Shown: positions 25,085 to 34,483, numbered from the stretch's first letter. The stretch: DNA of 64,000 nt from Propionibacterium australiense (GCF_003666605.1 NZ_RCIV01000005.1:62001-126000), one strand, 5' to 3'. Notes: generated by a model not told the origin, from the letters alone. Translations and numbers: made by a program.

Positions 25085-25122
25085 CCTGCGGTTGTCGTGT
25101 GAAGACGCGCGAGAACAGCAGG
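25085..25122. repeat. 38-bp palindromic repeat, copy C
   Basis: Imperfect palindrome starting CCTGCGGTTG and ending AACAGCAGG with a central GTGTGAAGACGCGC. It is the inner core of the 74-bp element seen at 16 kb. The 10 bp after it (GTGATTGTGC) are repeated after copy D. Confidence 0.7.
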
Positions 25123-25188
25123 GTGATTGTGCCGGGGCGCTGCAGGCATCTTCTCCGGGTCCTGTGGTGTGGGCTGCTGGTCGGTCGT

Positions 25189-25226
25189 CCTGCGCTCGTT
25201 GTGTGAAGACACACAAGAATCGCAGG
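25189..25226. repeat. 38-bp palindromic repeat, copy D
   Basis: CCTGCG...CGCAGG arms with an inner GTGTGAAGACACAC hairpin, 104 bp after copy C and followed by the same GTGATTGTGC. Copies C and D bracket the upstream side of the type III CRISPR operon as A and B do the downstream side. Confidence 0.75.
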
Positions 25227-25328
25227 GTGATTGTGCTCTAACTGGCGGGGTGCTCGGTCCGGGGTCGTTGATCTCGTCATCGTGTCGCGATCGTGATGGC
25301 GCAGAGCTCTTGGCGCGACCTGTGTTCT

Positions 25329-25347
25329 TAAGCTAAGCTGAACCTTA
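25329..25347. promoter_or_regulatory. DtxR/IdeR-type iron box
   Basis: TAAGCTAAGCTGAACCTTA matches about 12 of 19 positions of the DtxR/IdeR consensus (TTAGGTTAGSCTAACCTAA). It lies 39 bp upstream of the ABC transporter start, in promoter position, predicting iron-dependent repression. Confidence 0.6.
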
Positions 25348-25353
25348 GATCTA

Positions 25354-25370
25354 TTGATAATGATTCTCAA
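25354..25370. promoter_or_regulatory. Fur-like palindrome
   Basis: TTGATAATGATTCTCAA is a near-perfect palindrome with the 7-1-7 layout of Fur-family boxes (TGATAAT-N-ATTATCA). It sits between the iron box and the ribosome-binding site of the transporter gene, so both metal regulators could act, or one regulator may contact both sites. Confidence 0.55.
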
Positions 25371-25385
25371 ATGGAGAGTTGTGCC

Positions 25386-28300
25386 ATGAGCTCGAAGGAG
25401 ACATCCTCTGAGGCGAATAAATCCCCTCTGACTACGAGTGATCCTGTGGTTGAGGATGATCTTGCCCGCTCGGGTGGCCCTGATCGCGGTGAGGACGGAT
25501 TCACGGGTGGGGCCGGGGAGGTCGCGACGGCCGCTCAGGTCGGAGATCGGGTGAGGGGCGGATGTTCAGGCGGGGACAGCGGCAGAGCCCCGGCTCGACC
25601 CAAGGGCCAGGGCGGAGCCGGACCCGCCGTCGACCTGGCCGACGGCGGCGTCGATCACGGTGAGGTCGCCAGCGGGGACGGGCCGGCTGCAGAGCACGGC
25701 AGTGTCACGGCCGATCAGGCCGGGGTTCGGGGCAGTGCCGAACCCGCTGGCGAAGTCAGCTGTGACGCCGCTGACCCGCCGGGGGAGGGGAACCAGGAAG
25801 GCCACGCCGATGAGGCCGGCGGCGAGGACGAGTACGACATCGCCGATGCCGCCGCCAACAAGGCTCGCGCCGCCGCGGGCGGCGCGGCGATCAAACGGCT
25901 CGGCGCCCCGGTGCGGGGACGCCTGCTGGTGGGTCAGGTACTCGTGGTGATCTCCGGCATCCTCGCCGTGGCCCCCTACATCGCTCTCGTCCGGCTCGGA
26001 GAACTGCTCCTGGCTGCCCATCGCGAGGGGCGCAGTCCCGACCCGCAGCAGGTGCGCGCGGTGGTGCTGGTGCTGGTGGCGGCCTACACGGCACGCCTGG
26101 GCCTGCACTTCGTCGCCCTCATGATCACGCATTTCGCCGACCTCGTACTGCGCGATCGGCTGCGGCGCGACATCGTCGAACGCATCGCGCGTGCGCCGCT
26201 GTCGTGGTTCACCGACTCCACCTCGGGTCAGGTGCGCAAGGCCATCCAGGACGACACGACCGCCGTCCACGTCGCCATCGCCCACGGCCCGGTCGACCGG
26301 CTCAACGCGGCCGTCTCCCCGCTGGCCCTGCTGGCCTGCGCCCTCTGGATCGACTGGCGGCTGGCCCTGCTGGCCATCGCCACCATCCCGCTCTACGCCT
26401 TCACCTACTCACTCTCCATGCGGGGCATGACGGAGAAGACCATCGAGATGGACCGCAGGCTCGCCACCGTCTCGGCCACGATGACCGAGTTCGTCGCCGG
26501 CATTTCCGTCGTCAAGGCCTTCGGGCGCGTCGGACGCGCCCACGACGCCTATCTCAAGGCCGCCGACGGCTTCTCCGGCGCATACCGATCCTGGGCCATG
26601 CCGCTCATCACCGTCAGCTGCCTCGCCAGCGCATGGGTGTCGATCCCGGTGCTGCTCCTGGTCAACCTGGGCGGCGGTGCGCTGCTGCTGCACGCCGGAC
26701 TCGTCACGATGCCGCAGGTGCTCGCCTGCACCCTCATCGCCCTCGTCCTGCCCGGCACGCTCGACGCCGTCATGACCATCTCCTTCCACTACCAGCTGGC
26801 CGGGGCGGCGGCCCTGCGGCTGTGCGAGATCCTCGACACCCCCGTGCTGCCCGCCCCGGACGAGCCGCGCAGCCCCGAGGGGGCGCGCGTCGAGATCGAC
26901 CACGTCACCTACTCCTACGGTGACACCCTCGCCGTCGAGGACGCGAACCTCGTCCTGGAGCCAGGCACCGTCACCGCCCTGCTCGGACCCTCCGGCTCCG
27001 GCAAGACCACGCTGGCCACCCTCATCGCCCGTTTCGCCGACCCCGACGAGGGCTCCGTGCGGATCGGCGGGGTCGACGTGCGCGCCATGGACGAGGACAC
27101 CCTCTACCGGAATGTGTCCTTCGTCCTCCAGGACCCCCAGCTCCTGGCCGCCAGCATCGCCGAGAACATCGCCCTCGGTCGCCCCGACGCCACGAGGGAG
27201 CAGATCCGCGCGGCGGCCCGGGCCGCACGCATCGACGAGGAGATCATGGCGCTGCCCGACGGCTACGACACCGTCCTGGGCCGGGACACGGCCCTGTCCG
27301 GCGGGCAGGAGCAGCGCATCGCGATCGCCCGTGCCATCCTGTTGGACACCCCGGTCCTGCTGCTCGACGAGGCCACCGCCATGGTCGACCCCGAGTCCGA
27401 GAGCCAGATCCAGCAGGCGCTCAGCGAGCTCGTGCGCGACAGGACCGTCCTCGTCATCGCGCACCGGCCCGCCGCTGTTCGCGGCGCCCACCAGATCGTC
27501 GTCATGGACTACGGGCGCATCACCGCCACCGGCACTCACGACGAACTCGGCACCGACCCCCACTACCAAACCCTCCTTCGCCAATCGGGACAGACGGACG
27601 GCGCAGCCGTCGCAGCCGCGGTCGGGGAGCGATCCCCGGACGACGAGGAGACGGGTACGGCCGACGAGGAGCCCATCGCCCAGAACGCGGTGGCGGCCGG
27701 GAACGCAGACCCCGCCCGCCGCCATGGGGAACAGGACACCGGCCCGGGCCTGCTCGCGCGTTCTGCGGGGGTCTCCCTGCTGCACGGTTTCCGCCGGCTC
27801 ACCAGTCCGCTCTCGTGGCGCAAGACGGTGACCGGGCTGTGGCTGGGCGTCGCCTACGGGACGTTCTGCGGGCTGGCGCTGCTCTTCCTCATGCCGGCCA
27901 GTACCGCCCTCGTCACGGGCGAAGCCCGCTGGGGCCTGTCCTTCGGCGGCTGGCTGATCGCGCTGGCCGCATGCACCCTCATGGCCGCCGTCACCGATTT
28001 CATGGGGCGCCGACTGGGCATGGTCGGGGCGCTCGGGTTCATGCACGACGTCCACCACGCCGTCGGCGACAAGATCGCGCGGCTGCCCCTGCGATGGTTC
28101 ACGGCCGATACTGCCGGCGTCATGTCCCGGGCCGTCACCAAGGAGATGGTCGACCTCGCCCAGTCCGCCGCCCACTTCCTGTACGAGATCGTCGCCAAGA
28201 CGGCCGGCTGCGTCGTCATCTGGCTCGGCTCGTGGCTGTGGGACTGGCGCCTCGGCGCGCTGCTCACGGCCGCCGTGCCGGTCCTCGTCGTCCTCCTGCG

Positions 28301-29513
28301 CGTCTCGCAACGGCTGATCGGCCGTGGCAAGGCGACATCGGAGCCCGCCGAGCGCGAGCTGGCCGTCCGGATCGTGGAGCTGACCCGCTGCCAGGGTGCG
28401 CTGCGCGCCTGCCATGCGGCGTCCGGCTACGGCCGTCTCGTCAGGGCCTTCGACGACGGCATCGTCGCCCTGCGCCGTGCCATGTGGTGGGAGGCCTCCG
28501 GCGGCCTCCTCAGCGGGGTGCTCACCCAGGTCATCGTCGTCGCCATGATCGCCCTCACCGCCTCCCTGGCGAGCTCAGGGGCCATGGCCGCCCTGCCCGC
28601 AGTGGCGACGATCGGCATGAGCCTGCGGTTCACCACCATGCTCAACGACATCGGCAGCGGCATGATCGGGGTGGAGGACCGGCGCGAACTCATGAAGCAC
28701 CTCGACGCCGTCATGGACGCGCAGGTCCAGCCGGAGCCGTCGTCCGCCGCTGCGCTGCCGACCCCCGGGGAGGTCGAGTTCGATGACGTCGTGTTCGGCT
28801 ACCGGCCCGGTGAGCCCGTGCTGCGCGGGATCAGCCTCGACATGCCCGCCCGGACGATGTGTGCGATCGTCGGACCCTCGGGCAGCGGCAAGACGACGAT
28901 CGTCCGGCTCCTCGCCAGGTTCTGGGACGTCGACGGCGGCAGTGTGCGGGTCGGCGGCGTCGACGTGCGCGAGATGCCGACCGCCCAGCTCATGGGGCAG
29001 GTGTCCATGGTGTTCCAGGACGTCTACCTGTTCGACGACACGCTGGAGGCGAACATCCGGGTGGGGCGTTCAGGCGCGAGTGACGAGGAGGTCCGGTGGG
29101 CGGCCGAACTCGCCGGCGTCACCGAGATCACCAAGCGGCTGCCCGGCGGCTGGGAGGCCCGCGTGGGGGAGGGCGGCCGCGCTCTGTCCGGCGGGGAGCG
29201 CCAGCGGGTGTCGATCGCCCGAGCCCTGCTCAAACGCGCCCCGATCGTCCTGCTCGACGAGGCGACCAGCGCGCTGGACGCGGAGAACGAGACGAACATT
29301 GTTGCCGCCATGGAGCAGCTGCGGCGCACCTCGACGCTGGTGGTCATCGCCCACAAACTGGAGACGGTCACCGCCGCCGACCAGGTGGTCGTCCTCGGCG
29401 TCGACGGGCGCGTCGCCCAGCGGGGTCGGCACGACGAACTCGTCGACGTGCCGGGCCCCTACCAGGCGTTCTGGCGTCAGCGCACCCAAGCCGCAGGCTG
29501 GACGCTCGTCTGA
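25386..29513 (+). CDS. Single-chain double ABC transporter, probable siderophore/iron importer (YbtPQ/IrtAB-like)
   Basis: 1375 residues with the order: polar Gly/Asp-rich region (1 to about 160), membrane domain 1, nucleotide-binding domain 1 (GPSGSGKTTLATL, LSGGQEQRIAIARAI, VLLLDEATAMVD), linker, membrane domain 2, nucleotide-binding domain 2 (GPSGSGKTTIVRL, LSGGERQRVSIARAL, IVLLDEATSALD). Both ATP sites look intact. Exporter-fold pairs of this kind that import iron-siderophores are YbtP/YbtQ and IrtA/IrtB; here both halves are in one chain. The DtxR- and Fur-like boxes just upstream support an iron role. ATG 25386 is chosen for GGAGAG at 25373-25378. A multidrug exporter is the alternative. 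Confidence 0.8.
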   Translation: MSSKETSSEANKSPLTTSDPVVEDDLARSGGPDRGEDGFTGGAGEVATAAQVGDRVRGGCSGGDSGRAPARPKGQGGAGPAVDLADGGVDHGEVASGDGPAAEHGSVTADQAGVRGSAEPAGEVSCDAADPPGEGNQEGHADEAGGEDEYDIADAAANKARAAAGGAAIKRLGAPVRGRLLVGQVLVVISGILAVAPYIALVRLGELLLAAHREGRSPDPQQVRAVVLVLVAAYTARLGLHFVALMITHFADLVLRDRLRRDIVERIARAPLSWFTDSTSGQVRKAIQDDTTAVHVAIAHGPVDRLNAAVSPLALLACALWIDWRLALLAIATIPLYAFTYSLSMRGMTEKTIEMDRRLATVSATMTEFVAGISVVKAFGRVGRAHDAYLKAADGFSGAYRSWAMPLITVSCLASAWVSIPVLLLVNLGGGALLLHAGLVTMPQVLACTLIALVLPGTLDAVMTISFHYQLAGAAALRLCEILDTPVLPAPDEPRSPEGARVEIDHVTYSYGDTLAVEDANLVLEPGTVTALLGPSGSGKTTLATLIARFADPDEGSVRIGGVDVRAMDEDTLYRNVSFVLQDPQLLAASIAENIALGRPDATREQIRAAARAARIDEEIMALPDGYDTVLGRDTALSGGQEQRIAIARAILLDTPVLLLDEATAMVDPESESQIQQALSELVRDRTVLVIAHRPAAVRGAHQIVVMDYGRITATGTHDELGTDPHYQTLLRQSGQTDGAAVAAAVGERSPDDEETGTADEEPIAQNAVAAGNADPARRHGEQDTGPGLLARSAGVSLLHGFRRLTSPLSWRKTVTGLWLGVAYGTFCGLALLFLMPASTALVTGEARWGLSFGGWLIALAACTLMAAVTDFMGRRLGMVGALGFMHDVHHAVGDKIARLPLRWFTADTAGVMSRAVTKEMVDLAQSAAHFLYEIVAKTAGCVVIWLGSWLWDWRLGALLTAAVPVLVVLLRVSQRLIGRGKATSEPAERELAVRIVELTRCQGALRACHAASGYGRLVRAFDDGIVALRRAMWWEASGGLLSGVLTQVIVVAMIALTASLASSGAMAALPAVATIGMSLRFTTMLNDIGSGMIGVEDRRELMKHLDAVMDAQVQPEPSSAAALPTPGEVEFDDVVFGYRPGEPVLRGISLDMPARTMCAIVGPSGSGKTTIVRLLARFWDVDGGSVRVGGVDVREMPTAQLMGQVSMVFQDVYLFDDTLEANIRVGRSGASDEEVRWAAELAGVTEITKRLPGGWEARVGEGGRALSGGERQRVSIARALLKRAPIVLLDEATSALDAENETNIVAAMEQLRRTSTLVVIAHKLETVTAADQVVVLGVDGRVAQRGRHDELVDVPGPYQAFWRQRTQAAGWTLV

Positions 29514-29522
29514 GACGCTCAT

Positions 29523-29560
29523 CCTGCGGTTCTCGTGAGATGACACACATAAACCGCAGG
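29523..29560. repeat. 38-bp palindromic repeat, copy E
   Basis: CCTGCGGTT and AACCGCAGG arms enclose GTGAGATGACAC. It begins 10 bp after the transporter stop codon and may double as a terminator hairpin or mRNA 3'-end stabiliser. Confidence 0.7.
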
Positions 29561-29630
29561 ATGGCGTCCAAGAGATGGTTGGAGACCTCCTCCTGCGTTG
29601 CGCGGAGGGTTGATCCTATGGTGAGTTGGT

Positions 29631-29704
29631 CCTGCGGTTGAGACTGATCCTGCGTTGGTTGTGCACTGACGCACGAGAACCGCAGGGTGTGTGCGGAACG
29701 CAGG
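29631..29704. repeat. 74-bp nested palindromic repeat, copy F
   Basis: Outer arms CCTGCG/CGCAGG at 29631 and 29699-29704, inner palindrome 29649-29686. It has the same length and arrangement as copies A and B at 16 kb, including the GTGCGGAACGCAGGGTGACG right flank, which shows that the 74-bp unit is a defined element. Confidence 0.75.
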
Positions 29705-29804
29705 GTGACGACCCACGGGACGCGTCACGCCACTCAACTCACGAGACACGGCTCGCCAGGACGCGTCCTGTCATGGGTGTCGGTGGGCTGGCTAGCCTGA
29801 TTCC

Positions 29805-32324
29805 ATGCCCCTTCCCGAGGTCCCCACTGCCATCAGCGTGCGCGGCGCCCGCGTGCACAACCTCAAGAACGTCGACGTCGAGGTGCCGCTCGGGAAACTC
29901 GTGACGGTGGCCGGCGTGTCCGGTTCGGGCAAGTCGTCCCTGGCCCTCGGGGTGCTCTACGCCGAGGGCGCTCGCCGCTACCTGGAGTCGCTGTCCACCT
30001 ACACGCGCCGCCGCCTCACCCAGGCGGCCCGGCCCACCGTCGACGAGGTGCTCCACGTGCCGGCCGCACTGGCCCTGCACCAGCGCCCGCCGATGCCCGG
30101 GGTGCGCTCCACCTTCGGCACCTCCACAGAGGTGCTCAACTCGCTGCGCCTGGCCTACTCCCGCCTCGGCTCGCACTGCTGCCCGAACGGTCATGCCAAT
30201 GAGCCCAGTACGGACGTCGCCCTCGAGATCCCCACCTCCTGCGCCACCTGCGGCATCGAGTTCTACGGTCCGGGCGCAGAGATGATGGCCTTCAACTCCG
30301 AGGGCGCCTGCCCCCGCTGCGAGGGCACCGGCGTGGTGCGCACGGTGGACGAGTCGACCCTGGTGCCCGACGAGTCGCTGTCCATCGAGGAGGGCGCGGT
30401 CGCGCCCTGGCAGAACCTGATGTGGTCGCTCATGAAGGACATCGCCCGCGAGATGGGCGTTCGCACGGACGTGCCGTTCCGTGAGCTGACGGACCGGGAG
30501 CGGGACATCGTCTTCCACGGCCCCGCCGAGAAGAGGCACATCCTCTACGTCAACGAGAAGACCGATGTGGCCGCCGAGATGGACTTCACCTACTACAGCG
30601 CGGTGCACACCGTGGAGAATGCGCTGTCCAAGGTGAAGGACGAGCGGGGCATGAAGCGGGTGGAGAAGTTCCTCCACGAGGAGAGCTGTCCCGACTGCGG
30701 CGGCTCCCGCCTGTCGGAGCCGGCCCGCTCCACGACGGTGCGTGGCATCGGCCTGGACGAGGCATGCCGGCTCCCGCTCGGCGAGCTGGTGGAGTGGGCG
30801 GCCGGCATCCCCGGCGCCATGCCCGAGGAACTGGTGGCCATGGCCCGCCAGATCGTCGACGAGTTGACCGTCACCGCCCGTCGCCTGCTCGACCTCGGCC
30901 TGGGTTACCTGAGCCTGGACCGTGCCTCGTCCACCCTGTCCACGGGGGAGCGGCAGCGCGTCCAGCTCGCCCGGGCCGTGCGCAACCGCACCACCGGGGT
31001 GCTCTACGTGCTCGACGAGCCCAGCATCGGCCTGCACCCGGCCAACCTCACCGGCCTCACCGGTGTCGTGCGGGACCTGCTCGCAGATGGCAACTCGGTG
31101 CTCGTCGTCGACCACGACGTGGCGCTGCTGCGCGAGGCCGACTGGCTGCTCGAGATCGGACCGGGCTCGGGCCGCGAGGGCGGCGAGATCGTCGTGAACG
31201 CCCCGCTGCAGGACGCGGTGACCTCACCGTCCAGCCGCATCGCCCCCTTCATCACGGGGACCCAGGAGTCCGTCGTTCGCGAGACGGCCCCGGCCGCCGA
31301 GACCTTCGAGCACGGCACCATCCGGCTCGGGACGGCCCCGATCCACACGGTGCACGCCCTCGACGTCGCCATCCCCGAGCAGCGGCTCACCGCCGTCACC
31401 GGCGTGTCAGGCTCCGGCAAGACCACCCTGGTGCTGGAGTCCCTCGTCCCGGCGCTGCGCTCGCTCGCCGACGACACGCCCCTGCCCGCCCCGGCCACCT
31501 CGATCGAGACCGGCCGGGCGCGCCGGGTGGTCGTCGTCGACGCATCCCCGATCGGCGCCAACGTCCGTTCGACCGTCGCCACCTACTCCGGGGTCATGGA
31601 CGAGCTGCGGCGCGTCTACGCCCGCATCCCGGCGGCCCACCGGATGGGCCTGAAGGCCGGGGACTTCTCGTACAACACCGGCTCGCTGCGCTGCGCCCAC
31701 TGCGACGGCACCGGCCAGATCGTCCTCGACGTGCAGTTCCTGCCCGACGTCGACATCGTCTGCACCGCGTGCGGCGGCTCCCGCTACGGCGAGGCGGCCC
31801 GCACGATCCGCCGCACGCCCCGCGGCGGGACCGATGCCGACGCCCTCGCCCTGCCCGAGCTGCTCGCCCTCACGGTGGACCAGGCGGAGCAGGCCTGCGC
31901 CGACCTGCCCGCCGTCCGCAGGCGTCTGCGGCTGCTCACCGACCTGGGCCTGGGCTATCTCACCCTCGGCGAGGCCACGACGGCCCTGTCCGGCGGCGAG
32001 GCGCAACGGCTGAAGCTGTCCGCCGACCTGGGCCGCGACCAGCACGGGACGGTGTTCGTGCTCGACGAGCCGAGCATCGGCCTGCACCCGCTCGACGTGC
32101 GGGTGCTCCTCGGCGTGCTCGACCGGCTCGTCGACCAGGGGGCGAGCGTCATCGTCATCGAGCACGACCTCGACATGATCGCCAACGCCGACTGGGTCAT
32201 CGACATGGGCCCGGGCGGTGGCGCCGACGGCGGCCGTGTCGTGGCGGCGGGTACGCCCGCCCAGCTCACCACCTGCTCCGAGTCCGTCACGGGCCGCTAC
32301 CTGGCCGCCCACCTGGAACGCTGA
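29805..32324 (+). CDS. UvrA-like ABC ATPase (UvrA2/DrrC-type paralog)
   Basis: 839 residues, shorter than UvrA (about 950). The order is Walker A GVSGSGKSSLALGVLYAEGARRYLES-type start, zinc-type C-x2-C pairs, LSTGERQRVQLARAV signature, VLDEPSIGLHP, a second Walker A GVSGSGKTTLVLES, CAHCDGTGQI and CTACGGSRYG zinc modules, LSGGEAQRLKLSADLG and again VLDEPSIGLHP. The fold is that of excinuclease ABC subunit A. UvrA2-type paralogs lack part of the UvrB-binding or damage-sensing inserts and are linked to drug tolerance or auxiliary repair. It stands alone. The true substrate is unknown. Confidence 0.85.
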   Translation: MPLPEVPTAISVRGARVHNLKNVDVEVPLGKLVTVAGVSGSGKSSLALGVLYAEGARRYLESLSTYTRRRLTQAARPTVDEVLHVPAALALHQRPPMPGVRSTFGTSTEVLNSLRLAYSRLGSHCCPNGHANEPSTDVALEIPTSCATCGIEFYGPGAEMMAFNSEGACPRCEGTGVVRTVDESTLVPDESLSIEEGAVAPWQNLMWSLMKDIAREMGVRTDVPFRELTDRERDIVFHGPAEKRHILYVNEKTDVAAEMDFTYYSAVHTVENALSKVKDERGMKRVEKFLHEESCPDCGGSRLSEPARSTTVRGIGLDEACRLPLGELVEWAAGIPGAMPEELVAMARQIVDELTVTARRLLDLGLGYLSLDRASSTLSTGERQRVQLARAVRNRTTGVLYVLDEPSIGLHPANLTGLTGVVRDLLADGNSVLVVDHDVALLREADWLLEIGPGSGREGGEIVVNAPLQDAVTSPSSRIAPFITGTQESVVRETAPAAETFEHGTIRLGTAPIHTVHALDVAIPEQRLTAVTGVSGSGKTTLVLESLVPALRSLADDTPLPAPATSIETGRARRVVVVDASPIGANVRSTVATYSGVMDELRRVYARIPAAHRMGLKAGDFSYNTGSLRCAHCDGTGQIVLDVQFLPDVDIVCTACGGSRYGEAARTIRRTPRGGTDADALALPELLALTVDQAEQACADLPAVRRRLRLLTDLGLGYLTLGEATTALSGGEAQRLKLSADLGRDQHGTVFVLDEPSIGLHPLDVRVLLGVLDRLVDQGASVIVIEHDLDMIANADWVIDMGPGGGADGGRVVAAGTPAQLTTCSESVTGRYLAAHLER

Positions 32325-32770
32325 GCCGGGCCGGGGACGCTCGGCCGGCTCGCGCGAGGCAGCCGGTTCCGGGCACCCCCGGCGCCCGTCCGGCTGCAGG
32401 GACGGGGCGGTGGGGCGTTGGTGTCTCGAGCCCTGGCCAAGGTGAACGTCCAACCATGGGCGCGGGGCGGCGCGTTCCGCTGTTTGCGCTCGCGTAATCC
32501 TCGGGCGTCCTGCCACAGGTGCGGGCGCGGTGGCCCCCGTCGGCCTGGGCGTCCAGTCCATGTGCCGCCGCGGTCGAGAGCGAGGGGCGGGCGCGAAGGG
32601 CGCCCATGGTGCTCAGGGCCATCGCATCGCTCCTGCCGAGGCGCCGGAGCCGACGCGAGGAGCCGTCCGGGCCACTCAGGACGAGGCATCGTCCGCGACG
32701 ATTGCTCCCCACTACGAAATGTAGTATAACTACTACCAATCGAATCAGTTCCAGGACGCAAGGAGGTCTG
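32325..32770 (+). promoter_or_regulatory. Upstream region with paired inverted-repeat operators for the ABC operon
   Basis: A 446-bp gap. Its distal part shows no supported gene. Near the end, ACTAC-5-GTAGT (32711-32725) overlaps GTAGTA-4-TACTAC (32721-32736), giving a compact operator about 35 bp before the ATG. The core is AT-rich against a GC-rich background. Repressor sites of this kind are common for GntR/YtrA-type or XRE regulators of ABC exporter operons, and the operon itself ends with an XRE gene. Confidence 0.5.
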
Positions 32771-33646
32771 ATGGCTGCGGAACCGCCCCCCATGGCCGAG
32801 TCGCCGGTCATCCGAGCCGACGAGCTGCACCTCTCCTACGGGCAGACGCCGGTCCTGCGCGGCGTCGACATGGGCGTGCGCCGCGGTGAGATCGTCTGCC
32901 TGCTCGGACCCAACGGGGTGGGCAAGACCACCTTCGTCGAGACGCTCATCGGCTCACTGGCCCCGGGCAGCGGGCAGGTCCGCGTGTTCGGCCAGGATCC
33001 TCGCCGGGCCGACCCCAGGTTCTGGGCGCGCATCGGGCTCGTCCAGCAGAACTGGACCGACCACCCCAAGTGGCGGGTCAAGGACCAGCTGGAATGGATC
33101 CGGGCCATTCAGATGTCTGCGACGCCGGCCACCACGGTCGCCCAGGTGCTCGACGCCGTCGGTCTCGCGGGCAAGGCCGACAGCCGGCTCTCGCGGCTGT
33201 CCGGGGGGCAGCGCCGCATGGTCGACTTCGCGGCGGCCCTGCTCGGGCGCCCCGAACTGCTCATCCTCGACGAGCCGACGACCGGACTCGACCCGGTCTC
33301 CAAGGCCCGCCTGCACGACCTCATCATGGGCCGCGTCGACGAGAACGCCACCGTCCTCATGACCACCCACGACCTCGCCGAGGCCGAACGCCTCGCCTCC
33401 CGGGTGCTCATCATGAGTGGCGGCCGGATCATCGCCGACGACACGGTCACCGGGCTGCGCGAGAGGCTGAGCGTTGACGCCGAGGTCACCTGGGTCCAGG
33501 ACGGTGAACGCCATGTCCACGCCACCGCCGAACCAGAACGCTTCCTCCAGCGGCTCGACCTGACGGCGATCAGCGGCCTCACCGTGACCCGCCCCACCCT
33601 GGAGGACGCCTACCTCGCCCTGGTCGAGAAGGAGCAGCAGTCATGA
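32771..33646 (+). CDS. ABC transporter ATP-binding protein
   Basis: 291 residues with Walker A GPNGVGKTTFVETL near residue 45, signature LSRLSGGQRRMVDFAAALL near 150 and Walker B LLILDEPTTGLDP. It is the CcmA/DrrA type that partners ABC-2 permeases. ATG 32771 has a perfect AAGGAGG site 5 bases upstream; the open frame extends further upstream without family sequence. It overlaps the permease gene by 4 bp. Likely exports a lipid, peptide or drug; the substrate is not predictable. Confidence 0.88.
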   Translation: MAAEPPPMAESPVIRADELHLSYGQTPVLRGVDMGVRRGEIVCLLGPNGVGKTTFVETLIGSLAPGSGQVRVFGQDPRRADPRFWARIGLVQQNWTDHPKWRVKDQLEWIRAIQMSATPATTVAQVLDAVGLAGKADSRLSRLSGGQRRMVDFAAALLGRPELLILDEPTTGLDPVSKARLHDLIMGRVDENATVLMTTHDLAEAERLASRVLIMSGGRIIADDTVTGLRERLSVDAEVTWVQDGERHVHATAEPERFLQRLDLTAISGLTVTRPTLEDAYLALVEKEQQS

Positions 33647-34482
33647 ACCCTCGTGCCATTCCCGCCGTCCTGCGTGCCGGAGCCCGGCAGGCGGCAGGTG
33701 ATCTTCGCCCCGTGCTCTTGGGAGCGGGCCTGGCCTCCCTGTTCGTCTGGGCCGTCGTCGTCATCGTCGTGGCAAGAGTCTTCGACGGGCCCGACGGTGC
33801 CGCGACGATGTTCGGCCCGATGTTCCTCGCCAGCGCTGTCGGTGCCTACGGCACCTACATCGCCATAACGATCGTCGGTGAGACGTACAATGATCGCGTC
33901 GGCGGGGCCCTGCTGCGCGTGCGGATCCTGCCGCACGGGCCCATGGTGTGGGCGATCGGCAAGACCTTCTCGGCCATCGCCCAGACGATCCTCATGCAGC
34001 TGGCCGTGCTCGCCGGGGGAACACTGTTCCTCGGCTCCTTGTCCTGGAGCGCGCCGCAGATCCTGCTGTGCCTGCCCGTCGTCCTGCTGACCGCCGTCGC
34101 CGGCGCGCCGCTGGGCTTCCTCGTCGGCAGCCTCGTCCGCGGTGTCTACAGCACCTTCCTGAGCTTTCCGCTCATGCTCGCTGTCATGGCCACAAGTGGC
34201 GTCTTCTGCCCGCTCGACGCGTTCCCCCGCTGGCTCCAGGCGATCCAACTCGTCCTGCCCACCTACTGGTCCGGCCACCTCACCCGCTGGGCGCTGGTCG
34301 GTGACCCGTCGTGGGAGTTCGGCGGTGCCTTCACCCCGGCGCTGGCGGCAGTGATCCTGGTGGCCTGGATCGTCGTCGGTTTCGCGGCCGTGCCCGCCGT
34401 GGTCCGCCGTTCCTTCCGCAAGGAGAGCATCGGTAGCCTGGCTCGCATGCAGTCCACCATCCGTTCCCAGACCGGTCTGTGA
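33643..34482 (+). CDS. ABC-2 type transporter permease
   Basis: 279 residues with six hydrophobic segments (about 25-45, 60-85, 108-130, 140-165, 172-190 and 230-255) and a basic C-terminus. ABC-2 permeases pair with the ATPase encoded immediately upstream, with which it shares a 4-bp overlap. VRGVYSTFLSFPLMLAVMATSGVFCPLDAFPRWLQ is typical of the last two periplasmic-loop-linked segments. Works at the cytoplasmic membrane as the translocation path. Confidence 0.85.
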   Translation: MNPRAIPAVLRAGARQAAGDLRPVLLGAGLASLFVWAVVVIVVARVFDGPDGAATMFGPMFLASAVGAYGTYIAITIVGETYNDRVGGALLRVRILPHGPMVWAIGKTFSAIAQTILMQLAVLAGGTLFLGSLSWSAPQILLCLPVVLLTAVAGAPLGFLVGSLVRGVYSTFLSFPLMLAVMATSGVFCPLDAFPRWLQAIQLVLPTYWSGHLTRWALVGDPSWEFGGAFTPALAAVILVAWIVVGFAAVPAVVRRSFRKESIGSLARMQSTIRSQTGL

Positions 34483-34483
34483 G

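Larger units (their letters stand above)
24566..25385. other. Gene-poor region upstream of the CRISPR operon and the iron ABC transporter
   Basis: An 820-bp stretch between two divergently read units. It contains the presumed promoter of the type III operon, two palindromic repeats and the iron-responsive promoter of the transporter. Open frames exist on both strands (for example 24558-24926 minus), but they are low-complexity Pro/Arg/His-rich translations without ribosome-binding sites or motifs. I support no gene here. Confidence 0.6.

Noticed and set aside
25085-25236. Two similar repeats as a possible type III CRISPR array next to the cas operon
   Set aside because: They are only two, 104 bp apart, strongly palindromic through the whole unit, and the same elements occur at 16 kb and 29.5 kb. 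They belong to a dispersed repeat family.
32519-32770. An upstream start for the ABC ATPase
   Set aside because: It would bury the palindromic operator and the perfect AAGGAGG site within the coding region; homology starts after 32771.
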